Origin: Halocaridina rubra
Lineage: Eukaryota > Arthropoda > Malacostraca > Decapoda > Atyidae
DNA length: 64,000 nucleotides
Direction: 5' to 3'
NCBI GenBank assembly: GCA_037179515.1
Contig: JAXCGZ010019149.1
Coordinates: 1 to 64,000 of the forward strand
Shown here in pieces: positions 1 to 36,895 of this stretch. Below the pieces are notes generated by a model. That model worked only from the letters and a program-made list of their open reading frames with translations, had not been told where the DNA came from and ran no database searches. A program made the position numbers and the translations under genes. The first letter of the stretch is position 1; each line of letters begins with the position of its first letter.

Positions 1-2390
1 CATAAAAGATTTGATGAAAGGGGGAAAAAGTGGGCAGAGTATGATGAAGCCCACATACCTCCCTCATTTCTTCATGTGTGGCCACCCAGCTGGATTCAGC
101 AGGATATATTATCATAATGAGAAAAAAATGTCAAATTTAAACAAAATAATCATCTAATTCTAAATACTACAATAATACATTAGCTGTGATGTAAAGAAAT
201 ATGTCCATTTAGATGCTATTGACGTAATAAATTTGACTGATAATGAATAAGTAACAAAATTAAAACAAATAGATATACGGAATATGCATATAATGAAAAC
301 TGCCAATTTAAAAAATAAATTTTACAAATTAAAAAGGAATAATTGAATTAGGCCTCATTCTTACACGGACTTAAGAAATATATCATTCTATAACAAATGA
401 CACTTTTACAATGTAATTTGTAATAGCTTATTCAACACCCAATACAAAGTATATAAATAAGAAGTAAACTCAAGACCCTGAACTCTTACAGTTGCGATAC
501 AAATAAGGATACCTCAAATTTTGCTGAAATGACCTTCATTAATAAACATGGCAAAATCACAGGATTTCTGTAACAATCTGAAGGGAAAAAATACGCCAAT
601 TAAAATTTGGAAAATTAAAATACCTAAAAACTAAACGGAATATACTATATATAAAAAATATTTTAGTATAGCTTCATACTGCCATACAAAGTGCTTCTCT
701 TAATTAAAAACAGGTGCTACAAAATTTATACAAAAATTACTGAAGAGCTGCTCGCACGATCATACAAATGTCTTGATTATTTAAAGTAATCAAAGCTGTG
801 ACAAATCCACGTTTATCTTCTTGTCTCACGTATAATCATATAATAGACCCATTCGTGCATAGTGAGGATACGACCGTATACTACATACCCATTTCAAGAC
901 TAAAGGAATACTTTATCACACATTCAAGTGACTGTTACGTAAGTCATGACCTCTTGCCATTCACACTATTCATGGTTTTAGCAAAAGATACCATCTGTAG
1001 ACAAAACATATATAGCTTGGAATCAATATCCACCTAACACTAGACAGCAAAACTGTTACTTTTACTCAATAAGGATCGTTTTTTAATTTATAATATACAA
1101 CAAAACCTATTTCAATTCATTTCTACTACTTGAACTTAACTTTCAATCTGAAAAATGCATGATACTAACCCATCAACAATAGAACTGATGTTGCATAATA
1201 TGTATTAATCAAAAATGAAAACCCTCACCTCATCACCACTCTTGATTATAAAATTGCAAGTATTAAAAAGAAGATGCATTTGTAAACAAATCCACAGGTA
1301 AGCACACGAAACTTATACATACTGTAATATGATCTTAATTTTAATATATATTCCGATTTTCATATAACAACCAATACCTCTGCTATAAACCTCAAGACAT
1401 TTTTTTTCTCTTAGAAGCATGAATACTGACACAAATGCCAATGTGCAAAATGACAATAGATACTTTAATGTAATTACTCTTTTAATATTATATACCCATC
1501 TAATTTTCTCTTTATGTGCTTATTACCAACATTTGTGTACAGTTAATTCTAAATTATTTAAAATAAAATGTGATCACACTTGCAATGTACGAAAAAAAAA
1601 ATCTGAAAACGTGAGTTCGTAGAGAGTGATTTAAACATTGTGAACGAAAAGAAAATGTGCTTTATATTTTATATTTTCCCTATAAAGGCAATTACCAAAA
1701 TTTTGGAGAAGAAATATGCATGAGCATCCAAATAGCTTAATAACAATGGTGATACCTATTTATCTGCAAAAGGAACAGGACACTTTACAAATGCAAATCT
1801 TGAAATCATACTCTTTCTGTGATTTTTCCTTAAAGAAAGTACAGTTATGCAAAGTAACATTTCTTAATTAATTAACAAAATAAAGAAGTTGCCTGGAGAA
1901 GAGCAAACTAGTTTTTAAAGACTGTGAACTACTAGATCTGGAATTACACAGTACAAGATAAGCTGTGATGGTTGGCATTTGAAATTTTTTCAAATAATAA
2001 ATAGCAATGAGAAAATCTCTTGATATTTTCCTTCACAATTACAAAGATATCTCTAAAAATTATCAATAGTTTTAAAGAAATATAATCATATTATTCATAA
2101 AACATAAATATTTGCAGAAACTTGCAAATTTTTGCATAATGTCAAGACAAATCATATACAGATTACAAAGTAATTAGTTGGAAAACTGCCCATTTTATCT
2201 ATGATGGTTCGAGATGGCATCAAGTATAAAAATAAATAATTAGTTAAGTATTTGCTTTTGTATCTATTCCAATGGAAAATAAATAATTTTGTTATTAAAT
2301 AACATCTGAATAATAAAAAACAATATACACTTCCATCAAACTTTCTCAATTTTATGTGATATTCTATATATAAACTGACATTGCGATTTG
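1..2390. other. AT-rich non-coding stretch, nothing recognised
   Basis: Stop codons are dense in all frames and the longest chance frames are under 80 codons without family resemblance. No repeat structure was recognised. Confidence 0.5.
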
Positions 2391-2394
2391 TAGC

Positions 2395-2950
2395 GAGAGA
2401 GGGCAACCAGCTGAGGCGAGCCTGGAGAGGTGAAGATGTAAAGTCTAGAGAAGGGAAATGAAAGTCATGGAGAGAATGGAAATGAAAGTCAATGAAAGCA
2501 AGACATAGTACATATGTGTGAAGGAGGAGAACAGTGGAGTGGTGTGGTTGCAAGGCTTAGAGATGACAAAGACAGATGAGTTTAAGTATTTGAGGTCACC
2601 AGTTCAAATTGCCAGAAAGTGCAGTAGAGACATGAAGAAGAGACTGAAGACAGGATAAAGTGTAAAGAAGAGCGACAGGAGTGATAAATGACAAAAGGGT
2701 ACATGTTAGAGTGAAATTTTAAGATTACAAGACGGCAGTAAGACCAGCTATGTAGTATGACTTGAAGTCAGTCCCACTGACGAAATTAGAGAGAAAGCAG
2801 AGCTTGAGGTGGCAGAGATGAAGAGTCTGCAGTTTTCTTCGGGGAAGACAAGGATAGAAAGGATAAAGAATGAGGCAAATACGACAGTTTGGGGACATGG
2901 TGAGAGGGGTGAGCCGGAGATGTTTAGGCATGTGCTGAGAAGAGACGTGC
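2395..2950 (+). pseudogene. Decayed RTE-like LINE, reverse transcriptase C-terminal part
   Basis: In broken plus-strand frames one can read TKTDEFKYLRSPVQ, then KAELEVAEMKSLQFS and RIERIKNEANTTVWGH. This is the usual RTE-type C-terminal series (YLGS, then E.AEMKMLR, then R.D.IRN, then FGH). Several stops and shifts show it is dead. No ends or target duplication were identified. The class is recognised from motif order only. Confidence 0.55.
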
Positions 2951-2959
2951 TTGTGTTAC

Positions 2960-5209
2960 TGTTAACTGTATTAAATTACTGTAATTAGAGATGTGAAACT
3001 GCCAATGGTAAAAAATTACAAGATATTTATATTAGAGATTCACAATAATTACAAGGAAATCTCAAAGCTTCTTTCAGTAACTATAGTAAACTAATATATT
3101 TCAAAGAACTCTGCTGAGGGAAGAAGACAACAGAATTATATGTCACGTCTACACCACGTTTCAACTGAATAAACGAGTCTCACATCTACATTATACTGGG
3201 ATTTTATACAATAAAAACTTCATATACATTACATAAGCTATTAAAAAAACTGGTGCCTTCTCTATAAGCAAGTTTAAGTCATATAGCACTGTAACAGCCA
3301 GAATGCAGTGTGTGAAATCCTGAACTTACAATTTCTTTCTTGCTTATTAGACCAAATTCGTTCCAAAAGGAGGGAGTCTAAGATGTTCAAGAAAAGAGGG
3401 TTAAATAAGCAGTGATCGCTGAAATTAACCACCCTACCAAGATATTATTCCTGAGTTAACATTCTACTTTTTATCATGTGAATAAACTTATTTACTCATT
3501 AAATTCGACAAGAGATAATAGGAAATAAGATTTTGGAGGATAAAGACAGAAAATCAAAGAAGCCATTCTGCGTCATAAAACTGCTATTTTGGTTGCAGGT
3601 GTATTGTCAAGAAACAACAAAGGTAACTAAAGTGAGATGGGTAATGACAACAACCTATTATAAAAAATAAGATCTTGAATTTTCTTGGAGGTTAGAAATA
3701 TTAAACAATACATTCTATATGCATACAAACCTATTAGACTCCTAGCAGCTAGTCAAACAAAAAAAAAAATCACATAGCACTATCAGGGGGCTAAAACTAA
3801 ATCCAGAATGCCAACTGTGATGCCAATAACAGTTTGAAAATTAGCTTTTATAGATAAGGACTTTGATATGGTCAAGAAAGCATTTGGCTCCCAAATACTA
3901 TATGAATCTCGCTTCAGTTAAAACTGAGGACTACTGTATAGCCTACCCAGAAAATACACTCTTCAGATTTACCAAGAGTAACAGAATTTGGCACCTAAGA
4001 CTTGCTTGCCTTGCAGCTCCAATTAATGTGATTCCTTAAGCAGTGGTCATCGGTCCCAAACTCTTAATATACACTAATCTAACATTCATTCACAACTTTA
4101 CCACTGGTATCACAAATAAATATTAATTATCAAATTATTTAGAAGAGATCCTGGTATCTATGAATGACAATACCACTTGAATCATTATTTCTGCTTAAGT
4201 AACAGCTTAAAAAAAATAGACAATAAAAAATGTGAGATATGCTCACCACTTCTTGTCAGTTGCACATAAAGCCTTTCAACCTATTTTAACTTTATAACAC
4301 ATAAATCTTTCCTTGAAGTACGAAAAGAAATACATTAATCAAAGTATGCATCATTACTGTATTTTATGGACTACATATGTACCTCTGTAATTTCCACCTA
4401 AAAATTAGACATTCTATTCATTTTTATATCTGTTGTGACAAAATAACGCACACTAAAACTGTGAAGCCATTTTGCTACGAGAGCTTATTTCATTACTTAG
4501 ACGAGTCTCAACCACCTTTGAAACAGTTTTTACAGTAAAATTAGCATTATATTACAGTACAGTAATTATAATCAAAACCTAGAGTTTAAACGAACCATGG
4601 AAAGTGTTATCCGACTCACAGATATCATCTAAAATAATGTAAATGATCTGTATTCATAATCATTATTTGACACAATTCTATGAAAACAAATCTCAATGTT
4701 TCAAGTGAAGTAAAAGTACTTATCAGTCAAATAATATTTATGAATTCAGGCTTAATTCACATAAAAGCAGGAAATAAAAATATTAGAGCATAAGTGGTGG
4801 TTAAGTGTAAAGATCGATGACAAGATCTACATGAAGAATATACCATATACAGAGTTTAACTGCAGGACTGCAGATAACAGTATCTACAGTACTGTACTAC
4901 ATTTTCTTTGCTTGAAATCAGGTTATCTTCTAGTCAACCCTGCAGGTATTCAAATCCAGACTTGTTCATATCTCATTCTGCAGATATCTGAGCTTTAGGT
5001 TCTTGAAGATTACTCAAGTGTGGGTCAGATATGTTGTTACTGATATTGTTCTTTTTAGCAATAAGACTGTTTTTGTAATGATCCTCACCCATTACCTTCA
5101 TGCATTGTATATGCTCTACTCACACTTAATGAACTCACTTTTTTTTTTTAAGAAGCATATTTTCCCCTACTCTGAACAAAAACATATGATAATGGCAACA
5201 TTCGCAATG
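2960..5209. other. AT-rich non-coding stretch, nothing recognised
   Basis: No open frame with recognisable similarity and no clear repeat structure was seen. It lies downstream of SMG9 and may be intergenic. Confidence 0.4.
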
Positions 5210-5704
5210 TTATCATTACCAAATTTTTATTTCTTTTTGTCTACAAAGGATTACAAGAACAGATTATTGTAGGTACCTATAAAAACAATTATTATAAGTA
5301 AATCACATATGATGAATACTGCAAAATTGTAACGGGTGACGTTCACGCAAAAACAGCTTACGACCTTGGACAAGCCAACGCAGCAGCGAGGCTGATTAGT
5401 GCTGCTCCCTAAGAGGAACGACTCAAAGTTACAGCTCCAAACAACATATGACGCAGTGCCACTCCCACAGCTGGGCACAATGCCCACGTGCATACCAAGC
5501 CCCCTCGATATGAATACCCATGCTCACGGCAGGTGAGGTGTGTAGGGGCGGCAAGAGCGAGGCAGGGCTAACCGACTGCCAGAGTCCCATTTGGGAGCAC
5601 AGCAGGGCAGCGAGTGGTGGTAAGCGTCACCAGCAGCTTAACACCCTTATATTTAGGGTGACTATGCCAGGTAGCAGATGTCCACTTACAAGCACCAGTA
5701 CCGC
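5210..5704 (-). other. SMG9 3' untranslated region (inferred)
   Basis: The sequence just downstream of the SMG9 stop (5330-5704) is clearly richer in G+C and CpG than its surroundings and contains no recognised repeat, as expected for an exonic 3' UTR. A minus-strand AATAAA (plus-strand TTTATT at 5226-5231) is a candidate polyadenylation signal. The end is not certain. Confidence 0.45.
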
Positions 5705-30092
<24,388 letters not shown>

Positions 30093-30243
30093 CTTAACTG
30101 ACCACCGAAATATCAACTCAGGTTATGGTTTATTTATAAATGATCCCATATTATCGAGCATGCTTCATTCAATTTTGAAAAAAAGTAATTTTAGAAATAA
30201 CATAATATTATGTTTATTTACCATTAATTTTGTTTAATCACTC

Positions 30244-30354
<111 letters not shown>

Positions 30355-30358
30355 TCCA

Positions 30359-30490
30359 GCTTTACTATGTGTTTTTTCAAGTGCGAATTCCTAAAGGGGG
30401 CTGCATTTTCAAAATTTGGCCTCACATAGCTTACATATATTTCTGAACATTTCCTTGTCCATGTGCTTGAAGGCTACCCTTATATATGTT
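30359..30490 (-). mobile_element. Short CR1-like LINE B fragment
   Basis: The plus-strand text (GTGTTTTTTCAAGTGCGAAT ... GTGCTTGAAGGCTACCC) matches 32665-32795 of B-outer. On the minus strand it encodes part of the FRHMDKE to NPHLKKHIAKLE region. No element ends are visible. Confidence 0.8.
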
Positions 30491-30857
30491 AAGAACAAAC
30501 AAACAAACAAACATTTATTTCCATTTTTGTACAATGGTTATTCTTCTAAAAGTAAAAGTAACTTATAAGTAGACATGTAATTGAACTAATAAGTAAGACG
30601 GTTCTACATACAGTTAAATTAAATGTAGCTTTCCTAGAAAATAATAATGCTGTAATAAAAATTTTAACAATAATGTTAATAATAAAGTAGTAATAATAAC
30701 ACTCGATACAGTTTCGTTATTATCGGCATCATCACCATTTTTGTTTTCCTTACAATGAAAATAATTAGTTCTTAACTTGGAGAACAAAGAAGTCGATATC
30801 AGATTACATATAGAGAGGTTAGTGTTAAGGGAAATTGCATTAAATCATTAAGTTTAG

Positions 30858-31571
30858 TTAATGTGTGAGCAGCAACTGTTTGTCCAAAACAAAACTATAT
30901 AGTTTGCCTTTGAAAGCTGTGAAGGAGGATGCATTTTTAAGATGCTCTAGAATATTGTTCCAGAGTGTTGGCCCTTTAATAGTGATCATCTTTAAACCTG
31001 CTTCTGTGTTTGTTATCTGGATAAAGAGCTCACTGCTCTGTCTTGTGTTGGTTCCCCTTATATCCCTGACTGTTTTTAAATCAAATAGCCAGCTAGGATA
31101 ATGATGGTTCAAAATTTTGTATACCAAAACATAAATATCATAAGCGGCCTTGTTTTCTGCCCGCAGCCACCCAAGTTTATTGAGAGATGGTGTGATGTGG
31201 TCATATTTTCTTATTTCTCCCAGGGCAACTCGAGCTGCAAAATTAATAAGCTTCTGTATTCTGTTTATCTGAGTCTTAGTGGTAGCTCCCCAAACAGTTG
31301 TGCAGTAATTAATGTGACTTAGGGCTAGAGATTCAACAACAGTTATTCGAGTGGTAGTCTCAAAATTGTCTTTTATACGTGATAAGTACATTAATGTTCC
31401 TGTAACCTTTTTGCATACTTTATCTATGTGGGAATCAAACAACATGTAGTTATCAAAGTGAATTCCTAGGTGTCTGACTGTTTTGCTAGGTGTAATAATA
31501 TTGTCGCAAAAGTTAATTGTTGTATTTTCTGGAATTTGTGCTATATTATGGAAACTTGAACCAATAAACAT
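30858..31571 (-). pseudogene. LINE C reverse transcriptase, C-terminal part
   Basis: A 237-codon frame with SKTVRHLGIHFDNYMLFDSH, LSHINYCTTVWGATTK, RIQKLINFAARVALG and WNNILEHLKNASSFTAFKGK, the usual order after the YADD motif in jockey/CR1-group pol proteins. The frame continues upstream to the insertion point at 31674. Confidence 0.85.
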
Positions 31572-32295
31572 GGATTGTGTCTTACTTTCGTTAATTAACA
31601 GCCCAATATCTTGAAAATAGGTTTTAATTTTTGAGTGAGTGTTTTATACTTATTAATATCACCACTAAGGAGTATTTAGGATCGGTTATACCTGCAAATG
31701 GTGGAGTGGAAGCAGATGTGTGTCACAGAGTGAATGAAGGATGTAAAGTGTTGGGTGCATTGAAAGGAGTGATGAAGGATAGAGGCTTGGAAATGAATAT
31801 TAAGAAAGTTTTGTATGAGAAAGTGGTTGTGCCAACTGTGATGTATGGATCAGAGTTATGGGGTATGAAAGTAAGTGAGAGACGGAAACTAAATGTGTTT
31901 GAGATGAAATGCCTGAGGAGAATGATTGGTGTATCTCGATTGGATAGGGTTAGGAATGAAGTGGTGAGAGCAAGAACGGGTGTGAGGAGAGAAATTGCAG
32001 CCAGAGTAGATATGAATGTTCTGAGATGGTTTGGCCATGTGGAAAGGATGGATGATGGAAGGCTGCTGAAAAAGGTGATGAATGCGAGAGTTGATAGGAG
32101 AAATGCTAGAGGGAGGCCTAGGTTTGGATGGATGGATGGAGTAAGGAGAGCCCTGAATGATAGGAGGATGGATGTGAGAGAAGCAAGCGAGTGTCCTAGG
32201 AATAGTGATTACCTAATTGTGATTACCTGATTGTGTTTACGGGAAAGAGCCCAAAGCTCGAATCTTCCCGTCTCCTCATCGGTTCCATTTTATAC

Positions 32296-33632
32296 TTAGT
32301 CATACTTATCATACCTGTCCTTAAAACTATGGATTGAGATAGCATTAACTACCTCCTCGCTTAGCCAATTCCAATTATCAACTACTCTTACACTGAAAAA
32401 GTATTTCCTTATATCCTGCAAAGAAGTTTTCTTACGAAGCTTCAAACTATGACCTCTAGTTCTAGAGCCAGCCATATCAAAATATCGATCCCTATCCACT
32501 CTATCATAACCATGAAGGAATTTAAAGACTGTCACCATATCCCCCCTCATTCTTCTAGCTTCGAGTGATGGTAAGTCTAATTCCCTCAGCCTCTCATCAT
32601 AACTGAGATTGCGTATTTCTGGCACCAGTTTCGTGGCATGTCTTTGAACTTTTTCAAGCTTAGCTATGTGCTTTTTCAAGTGCGGATTCCAAAAGGGGGC
32701 TGCATAATCGAGTTTTGGCCTCACATAGGTTACATAAATATTTCTGAACATTTCCTTGTCCATGTGCCTGAAGGCTACCCTTACATTTGATAAGAATGCA
32801 TATGCTGCCCTTATTATGCCATTTATATGTATTTCTGGAGACAAATCTTCCAGTATGTTTACTCCTAGATCTCTCTCATTTTCTGTCTCTTGAAGTTGTA
32901 CTCCAGCCACCGAGTAGTCAAGCTTGGGCCTTCTTGCACTTGTACCCATTCTCATTACCTTACATTTTGAACTATTGAATTTCATTAGCCACTTTTCTGA
33001 CCACTCATGCAGATTATTTAGATCCTCCTGAAGTTCTCTACCATTATTCTCGTTTTTTACTTTCTTCACAATCTTTGCATCATCTGCAAACATATTCATG
33101 AAGGAACAAAAGTGGCCCTAAAACTGAACCCTGTGGAACTCCACTACTAACTCTTCTCCATTCAGACACTGAGTGTCTTACTCTAACCCTCTGTTCCCTT
33201 CCTTCTAAGTAAGTTTTTATCCATTCCAAAACATTTCCACCTATTCTAGCCATTGATTGCAGCTTCCTAATAAGTCTCCCATGTGGAACAGTGTCAAACG
33301 GTTTCTGGAAGTCTAGGAACATGCAATCTGCCCAGCCCTCTCTTTCCTGTAAGATTTGGCTTACCTCATCATAAAATTCTAATAACTTTGTTACTGTTGA
33401 TCTACCTTCTCTGAAGCCATGTTGCCTCACTGACAAAAAGTTGAAGGATTCCAAGTGAAGAGAGATAGGTTTCCTTAGTAGTTTCTCCATAACTTTGCAA
33501 ACTATGCTGGTCAAGGAAACTGGTCTATAGTTCAGAGCCGTATCCCTCCTTCCCTTTTTGAAGATAGGTATCACATTTGCTTGTTTGCAGCATCTTGGAA
33601 TCTCCCCCGACTCCAGTGACTCCTTAAATATG
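32296..33632 (-). pseudogene. LINE B-outer ORF2, reverse transcriptase half
   Basis: Two frames (33632-33110 and 33099-32296) encode IFKESLESGEIPRCCKQANV, YRPVSLTSIVCKVMEKLL, FLDFQKPFDTVPH and SSGVPQGSVLGPLLF, then NMFADDAKIVKKV and the CR1-type C-terminus SVRVVDNWNWLSEEVVNA. A short deletion between GPLLF and the FADD motif shifts the frame. Confidence 0.88.
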
Positions 33633-34046
33633 AAGAAAATAAAGCTAGACTTGAAGAAAATAAAGCTAGGGTTGTAGACCTGATAAGAAAGCTTGGAGTA
33701 GTATGTGGTCCTGAGGATATTGTAAACATACACCAACTAGGTAAATATTCGAGGGAAGGAAAGCCGAGACCAACAAAAGTAACCTTTGAGAGAGGGGAAA
33801 CATGTAGGGAAATATTGTTGAGAAAAAAAAAGTCTAAAAGACCTTCAAGAATTCAAAGAAGTGTTCATTAGACAATACAGAACACAGGAAGAGATGGGAA
33901 AGATCAAAAACTTGTTGCAAGAGGCAAGAAGGTTAAATGATGAAAGAAATGAAGAAGAGAAGAAAAATTTTCATTACAGAGTTCTTCCAGACAAAGGGGA
34001 GATAAAGAAGATAATGACAGAAGATCAGGGGATGGGGCCTCATTAA
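33633..34046 (+). pseudogene. LINE B1 ORF1, C-terminal part
   Basis: The frame reads ENKARVVDLIRKLGVVCGPE, NIHQLGKYSREGKPRPTKVT, FERGETCREILL, then after a run of nine A a different frame continues from the AFKEVFIRQYRTQEEMGK-like stretch (EFKEVFIRQYRTQ) to DQGMGPH and a TAA at 34044. The (L)GK...KPRP.KVTF...ILL series is typical of LINE ORF1 proteins. Both B1 and B-outer have indels at the same A run. The last 94 nt overlap the ORF2 frame. Confidence 0.75.
33965..33971 (+). promoter_or_regulatory. Candidate -1 frameshift heptamer A AAT TTT (ORF1/ORF2)
   Basis: In the ORF1 frame the codons are AAA AAT TTT CAT, so A_AAT_TTT sits in the correct register for -1 slippage. The -1 frame is exactly the ORF2 frame and is open from 33953 to the ORF2 stop at 36869-36871. 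The same sequence occurs in B-outer (minus strand, near 38490). A weak CTTCC/GGGAG stem could form about 15 nt downstream. Function is inferred. Confidence 0.4.
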
Positions 34047-34048
34047 GA

Positions 34049-36871
34049 TTGTTATACACAAATGCTGATGGATTAGCTGGTAAGGCAGTAGAATTAAAAG
34101 ATAGGATTCACAACAGTAAGGCAGATATAGTAGCAATTACAGAGACTAAGTTGAGTGAGGACATAAACAGTGTCACAGTTTTTCCTAAGGGTTTCAGAAT
34201 ACTAAGGGTTGAAAGATCTGAGAGGACTGGTGGAGGGATAGCACTGCTCATAAGTGAAAGGATTCAAGTCGAAGAAATAAACTTGGCTATAGAAAGTGAG
34301 TTCAAGGAATTTCTTGTTGCTCGCATAAATACTGGGTCAGAGAGCATTATAATAACTGTTGTATACAACCCACCAAGGAACCAAAATAGGCTTGAAGTTT
34401 ATGAGGAAAGTCATATAGGTACTATTGAAGTCATAAACTCAGTTGTTAACATGGCACGGGGAAAAAAATGTAGGATTTTGATTATGGGAGACTTTAATCA
34501 TAAAGAGATAGATTGGATAAATCTTGACCCACACAGTGGTGAGGACTCATTCGGGGCAAGATTCCTAGATTGCGTACAAGGGAATTTCCTACACCAACAT
34601 GTAATGGAACCAACAAGGGCCAGGGGTGGGGATGAGCCATCACTACTTGATCTAGTGTTCACAGATAATGTGTTGGATATTGAAAAAATTGAGTATGAAC
34701 CACCAATTGGAAAGAGTGACCACTGTGTGTTGTTGATGGAGTATATAATTGAAGATATTCTTCCTGAGAGTAGCGGCACTGAGGACATGAGGAGGAACTA
34801 TCCGAAAGGAGATTACATAAAAATGAATGGGCTTTTTGCAGTTACTGACTGGAGAACCTTATTTTACAACAAATCTGTACAAGAAATGTATGACATCTTT
34901 TGTGAGAAATATGGGAAGATAGTAGATTGCTGCATACCTGTCACCAAAGTAGGTGTAATTCATGCCAGAGAGAAATGGTTCGATAATGGGTGTAAAAGAG
35001 CTAAGGAGTGGAGAGACAAATGCTGGAAAAGGTATAGGAGGAGAAAAAACATAAATGCCTGGCAAACATACAAAAGAGCAAGAAATGACTACCTAAGTAA
35101 AAGGAGAGAGGCAGAGAGAGACTATGAGAGGGACATCACCAGGAAGGCTAAAGAAAATCCCAAGCTTTTCCACAGCTTTATCAGAGGAAAACTGAAGGTA
35201 AAAGAACAGGTTTTAAGGCTAAAGAGAGCGGATGGAAGCATCACTGAGGCGGATGAAGAGATCTGCAAAGAATTGAACAAGGAGTTTCAGTCAGTATTTA
35301 CAGTAGAAAATAGCCCACCCCCTCAGATTGCAGTGATAGAAGCTCAAGGGCCGGTATTAGAGAACATCAACCTTACAGCCACAGAGGTATGCAAAGCGCT
35401 GATGGATTTAGATGTTCATAAAGCTACAGGTCCTGATGACATATCCCCTCATGTGCTTAAAAAATGCGCAAACACAATATCAGTGGCACTAAGTATCATA
35501 TTTAAAGAGTCACTGGAGTCGGGGGAGATTCCAAGATGCTGCAAACAAGCAAATGTGATACCTATCTTCAAAAAGGGAAGGAGGGATACGGCTCTGAACT
35601 ATAGACCAGTTTCCTTGACCAGCATAGTTTGCAAAGTTATGGAGAAACTACTAAGGAAACATATCTCTCTTCACTTGGAATCCTTCAACTTTTTGTCAGT
35701 GAGGCAACATGGCTTCAGAGAAGGTAGATCAACAGTAACAAACTTATTAGAATTTTATGATGAGGTAAACCAAATCTTACAGGAAAGAGAGGGCTGGGCA
35801 GATTGCATATTCCTAGACTTCCAGAAAGCGTTTGACACTGTTCCACATGGGAGACTTATTAGGAAGCTGCAATCAATGGCTAGAATAGGTGGAAATGTTT
35901 TGGAATGGATAAAAACTTACTTAGAAGGAAGGGAACAGAGGGTTAGAGTAAGACACTCAGTGTCTGAATGGAGAAGAGTTAGTAGTGGAGTTCCACAGGG
36001 TTCAGTTTTAGGGCCACTTTTGTTCCTTGTATATGTAAATGACCTACCAGAGTCTGTAAATTCATTCATGAATATGTTTGCAGATGATGCAAAGATTGTG
36101 AAGAAAGTAAAAAACGAGAACAATGGTAGAGAACTTCAGGAGGATCTAAATAATCTGCATGAGTGGTCAAAAAAGTGGCTAATGAAATTCAATACTTCAA
36201 AATGTAAGGTAATGAGAATGGGTACAAGTGCAAGAAGGCCCAAGCTTGACTACTCGGTGGCTGGAGTACAACTTCAAGAGACAGAAAATGAGAGAGATCT
36301 AGGAGTAAACATACTGGCAGATTTGTCTCTAGAAATACATATTAATGGCATAATAAGGGCAGCATATGCATTCTTATCAAATGTAAGGGTAGCCTTCAGG
36401 CACATGGACAAGGAATTGTTCAGAAATATTTATGTAACCTATGTGAGGCCAAAACTGGAATATGCAGCCCCCTTTTGGAATCCGCACTTGAAAAAGCACA
36501 TAGCTAAGCTTAAAAAAGTTCAAAGACATGCCACGAAACTGGTGCCAGAAATACGTAATCTCAGTTATGATGAGAGGCTGAGGGAATTAGACTTACCATC
36601 ACTCGAAGCTAGAAGAGTGAGGGGGGATATGGTGACAGTCTTTAAATTCCTTCATGGTTATGATAGAGTGGATAGGGATCGATATTTTGATATGGCTGGC
36701 TCTACAACTAGAGGTCATAGTTTGAAGCTTCGTAAGAAAACTTGTTTGCAGGATGTAAGGAAATACTTTTTCAGTGTAAGAGTAGTTGATAATTGGAATT
36801 GGCTAAGCGAGGAGGTAGTTAATGCCATCTCAATCCATAGTTTTAAGGACAGGTATGATAAGTATCACTAA
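34049..36871 (+). CDS. LINE B1 ORF2: endonuclease plus reverse transcriptase, 940 codons
   Basis: A single open frame. Residues ~1-225 form an AP-like endonuclease with LYTNADGL, ITETKLSED, VVYNPPRNQN, MGDFNHKEIDW and SDHCVLL all present; ~230-440 is a basic linker; ~460-740 is the RT with NYRPVSLTS, motif A FLDFQKAFDT (Asp near residue 590), motif B SSGVPQGSVLGPLLF and motif C FADD (Asp 679-680). The C-terminus ends SVRVVDNWNWLSEEVVNA... It would nick DNA and copy its own RNA at the target. The first codon taken here is TTG; no ATG occurs in this frame between the upstream stop at 33950 and the endonuclease, so the protein may be made by frameshift from ORF1. All catalytic residues I can check are intact. 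Confidence 0.93.
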   Translation: MLYTNADGLAGKAVELKDRIHNSKADIVAITETKLSEDINSVTVFPKGFRILRVERSERTGGGIALLISERIQVEEINLAIESEFKEFLVARINTGSESIIITVVYNPPRNQNRLEVYEESHIGTIEVINSVVNMARGKKCRILIMGDFNHKEIDWINLDPHSGEDSFGARFLDCVQGNFLHQHVMEPTRARGGDEPSLLDLVFTDNVLDIEKIEYEPPIGKSDHCVLLMEYIIEDILPESSGTEDMRRNYPKGDYIKMNGLFAVTDWRTLFYNKSVQEMYDIFCEKYGKIVDCCIPVTKVGVIHAREKWFDNGCKRAKEWRDKCWKRYRRRKNINAWQTYKRARNDYLSKRREAERDYERDITRKAKENPKLFHSFIRGKLKVKEQVLRLKRADGSITEADEEICKELNKEFQSVFTVENSPPPQIAVIEAQGPVLENINLTATEVCKALMDLDVHKATGPDDISPHVLKKCANTISVALSIIFKESLESGEIPRCCKQANVIPIFKKGRRDTALNYRPVSLTSIVCKVMEKLLRKHISLHLESFNFLSVRQHGFREGRSTVTNLLEFYDEVNQILQEREGWADCIFLDFQKAFDTVPHGRLIRKLQSMARIGGNVLEWIKTYLEGREQRVRVRHSVSEWRRVSSGVPQGSVLGPLLFLVYVNDLPESVNSFMNMFADDAKIVKKVKNENNGRELQEDLNNLHEWSKKWLMKFNTSKCKVMRMGTSARRPKLDYSVAGVQLQETENERDLGVNILADLSLEIHINGIIRAAYAFLSNVRVAFRHMDKELFRNIYVTYVRPKLEYAAPFWNPHLKKHIAKLKKVQRHATKLVPEIRNLSYDERLRELDLPSLEARRVRGDMVTVFKFLHGYDRVDRDRYFDMAGSTTRGHSLKLRKKTCLQDVRKYFFSVRVVDNWNWLSEEVVNAISIHSFKDRYDKYH

Positions 36872-36895
36872 GTCTAAAATGGAACCGATGAGGAG

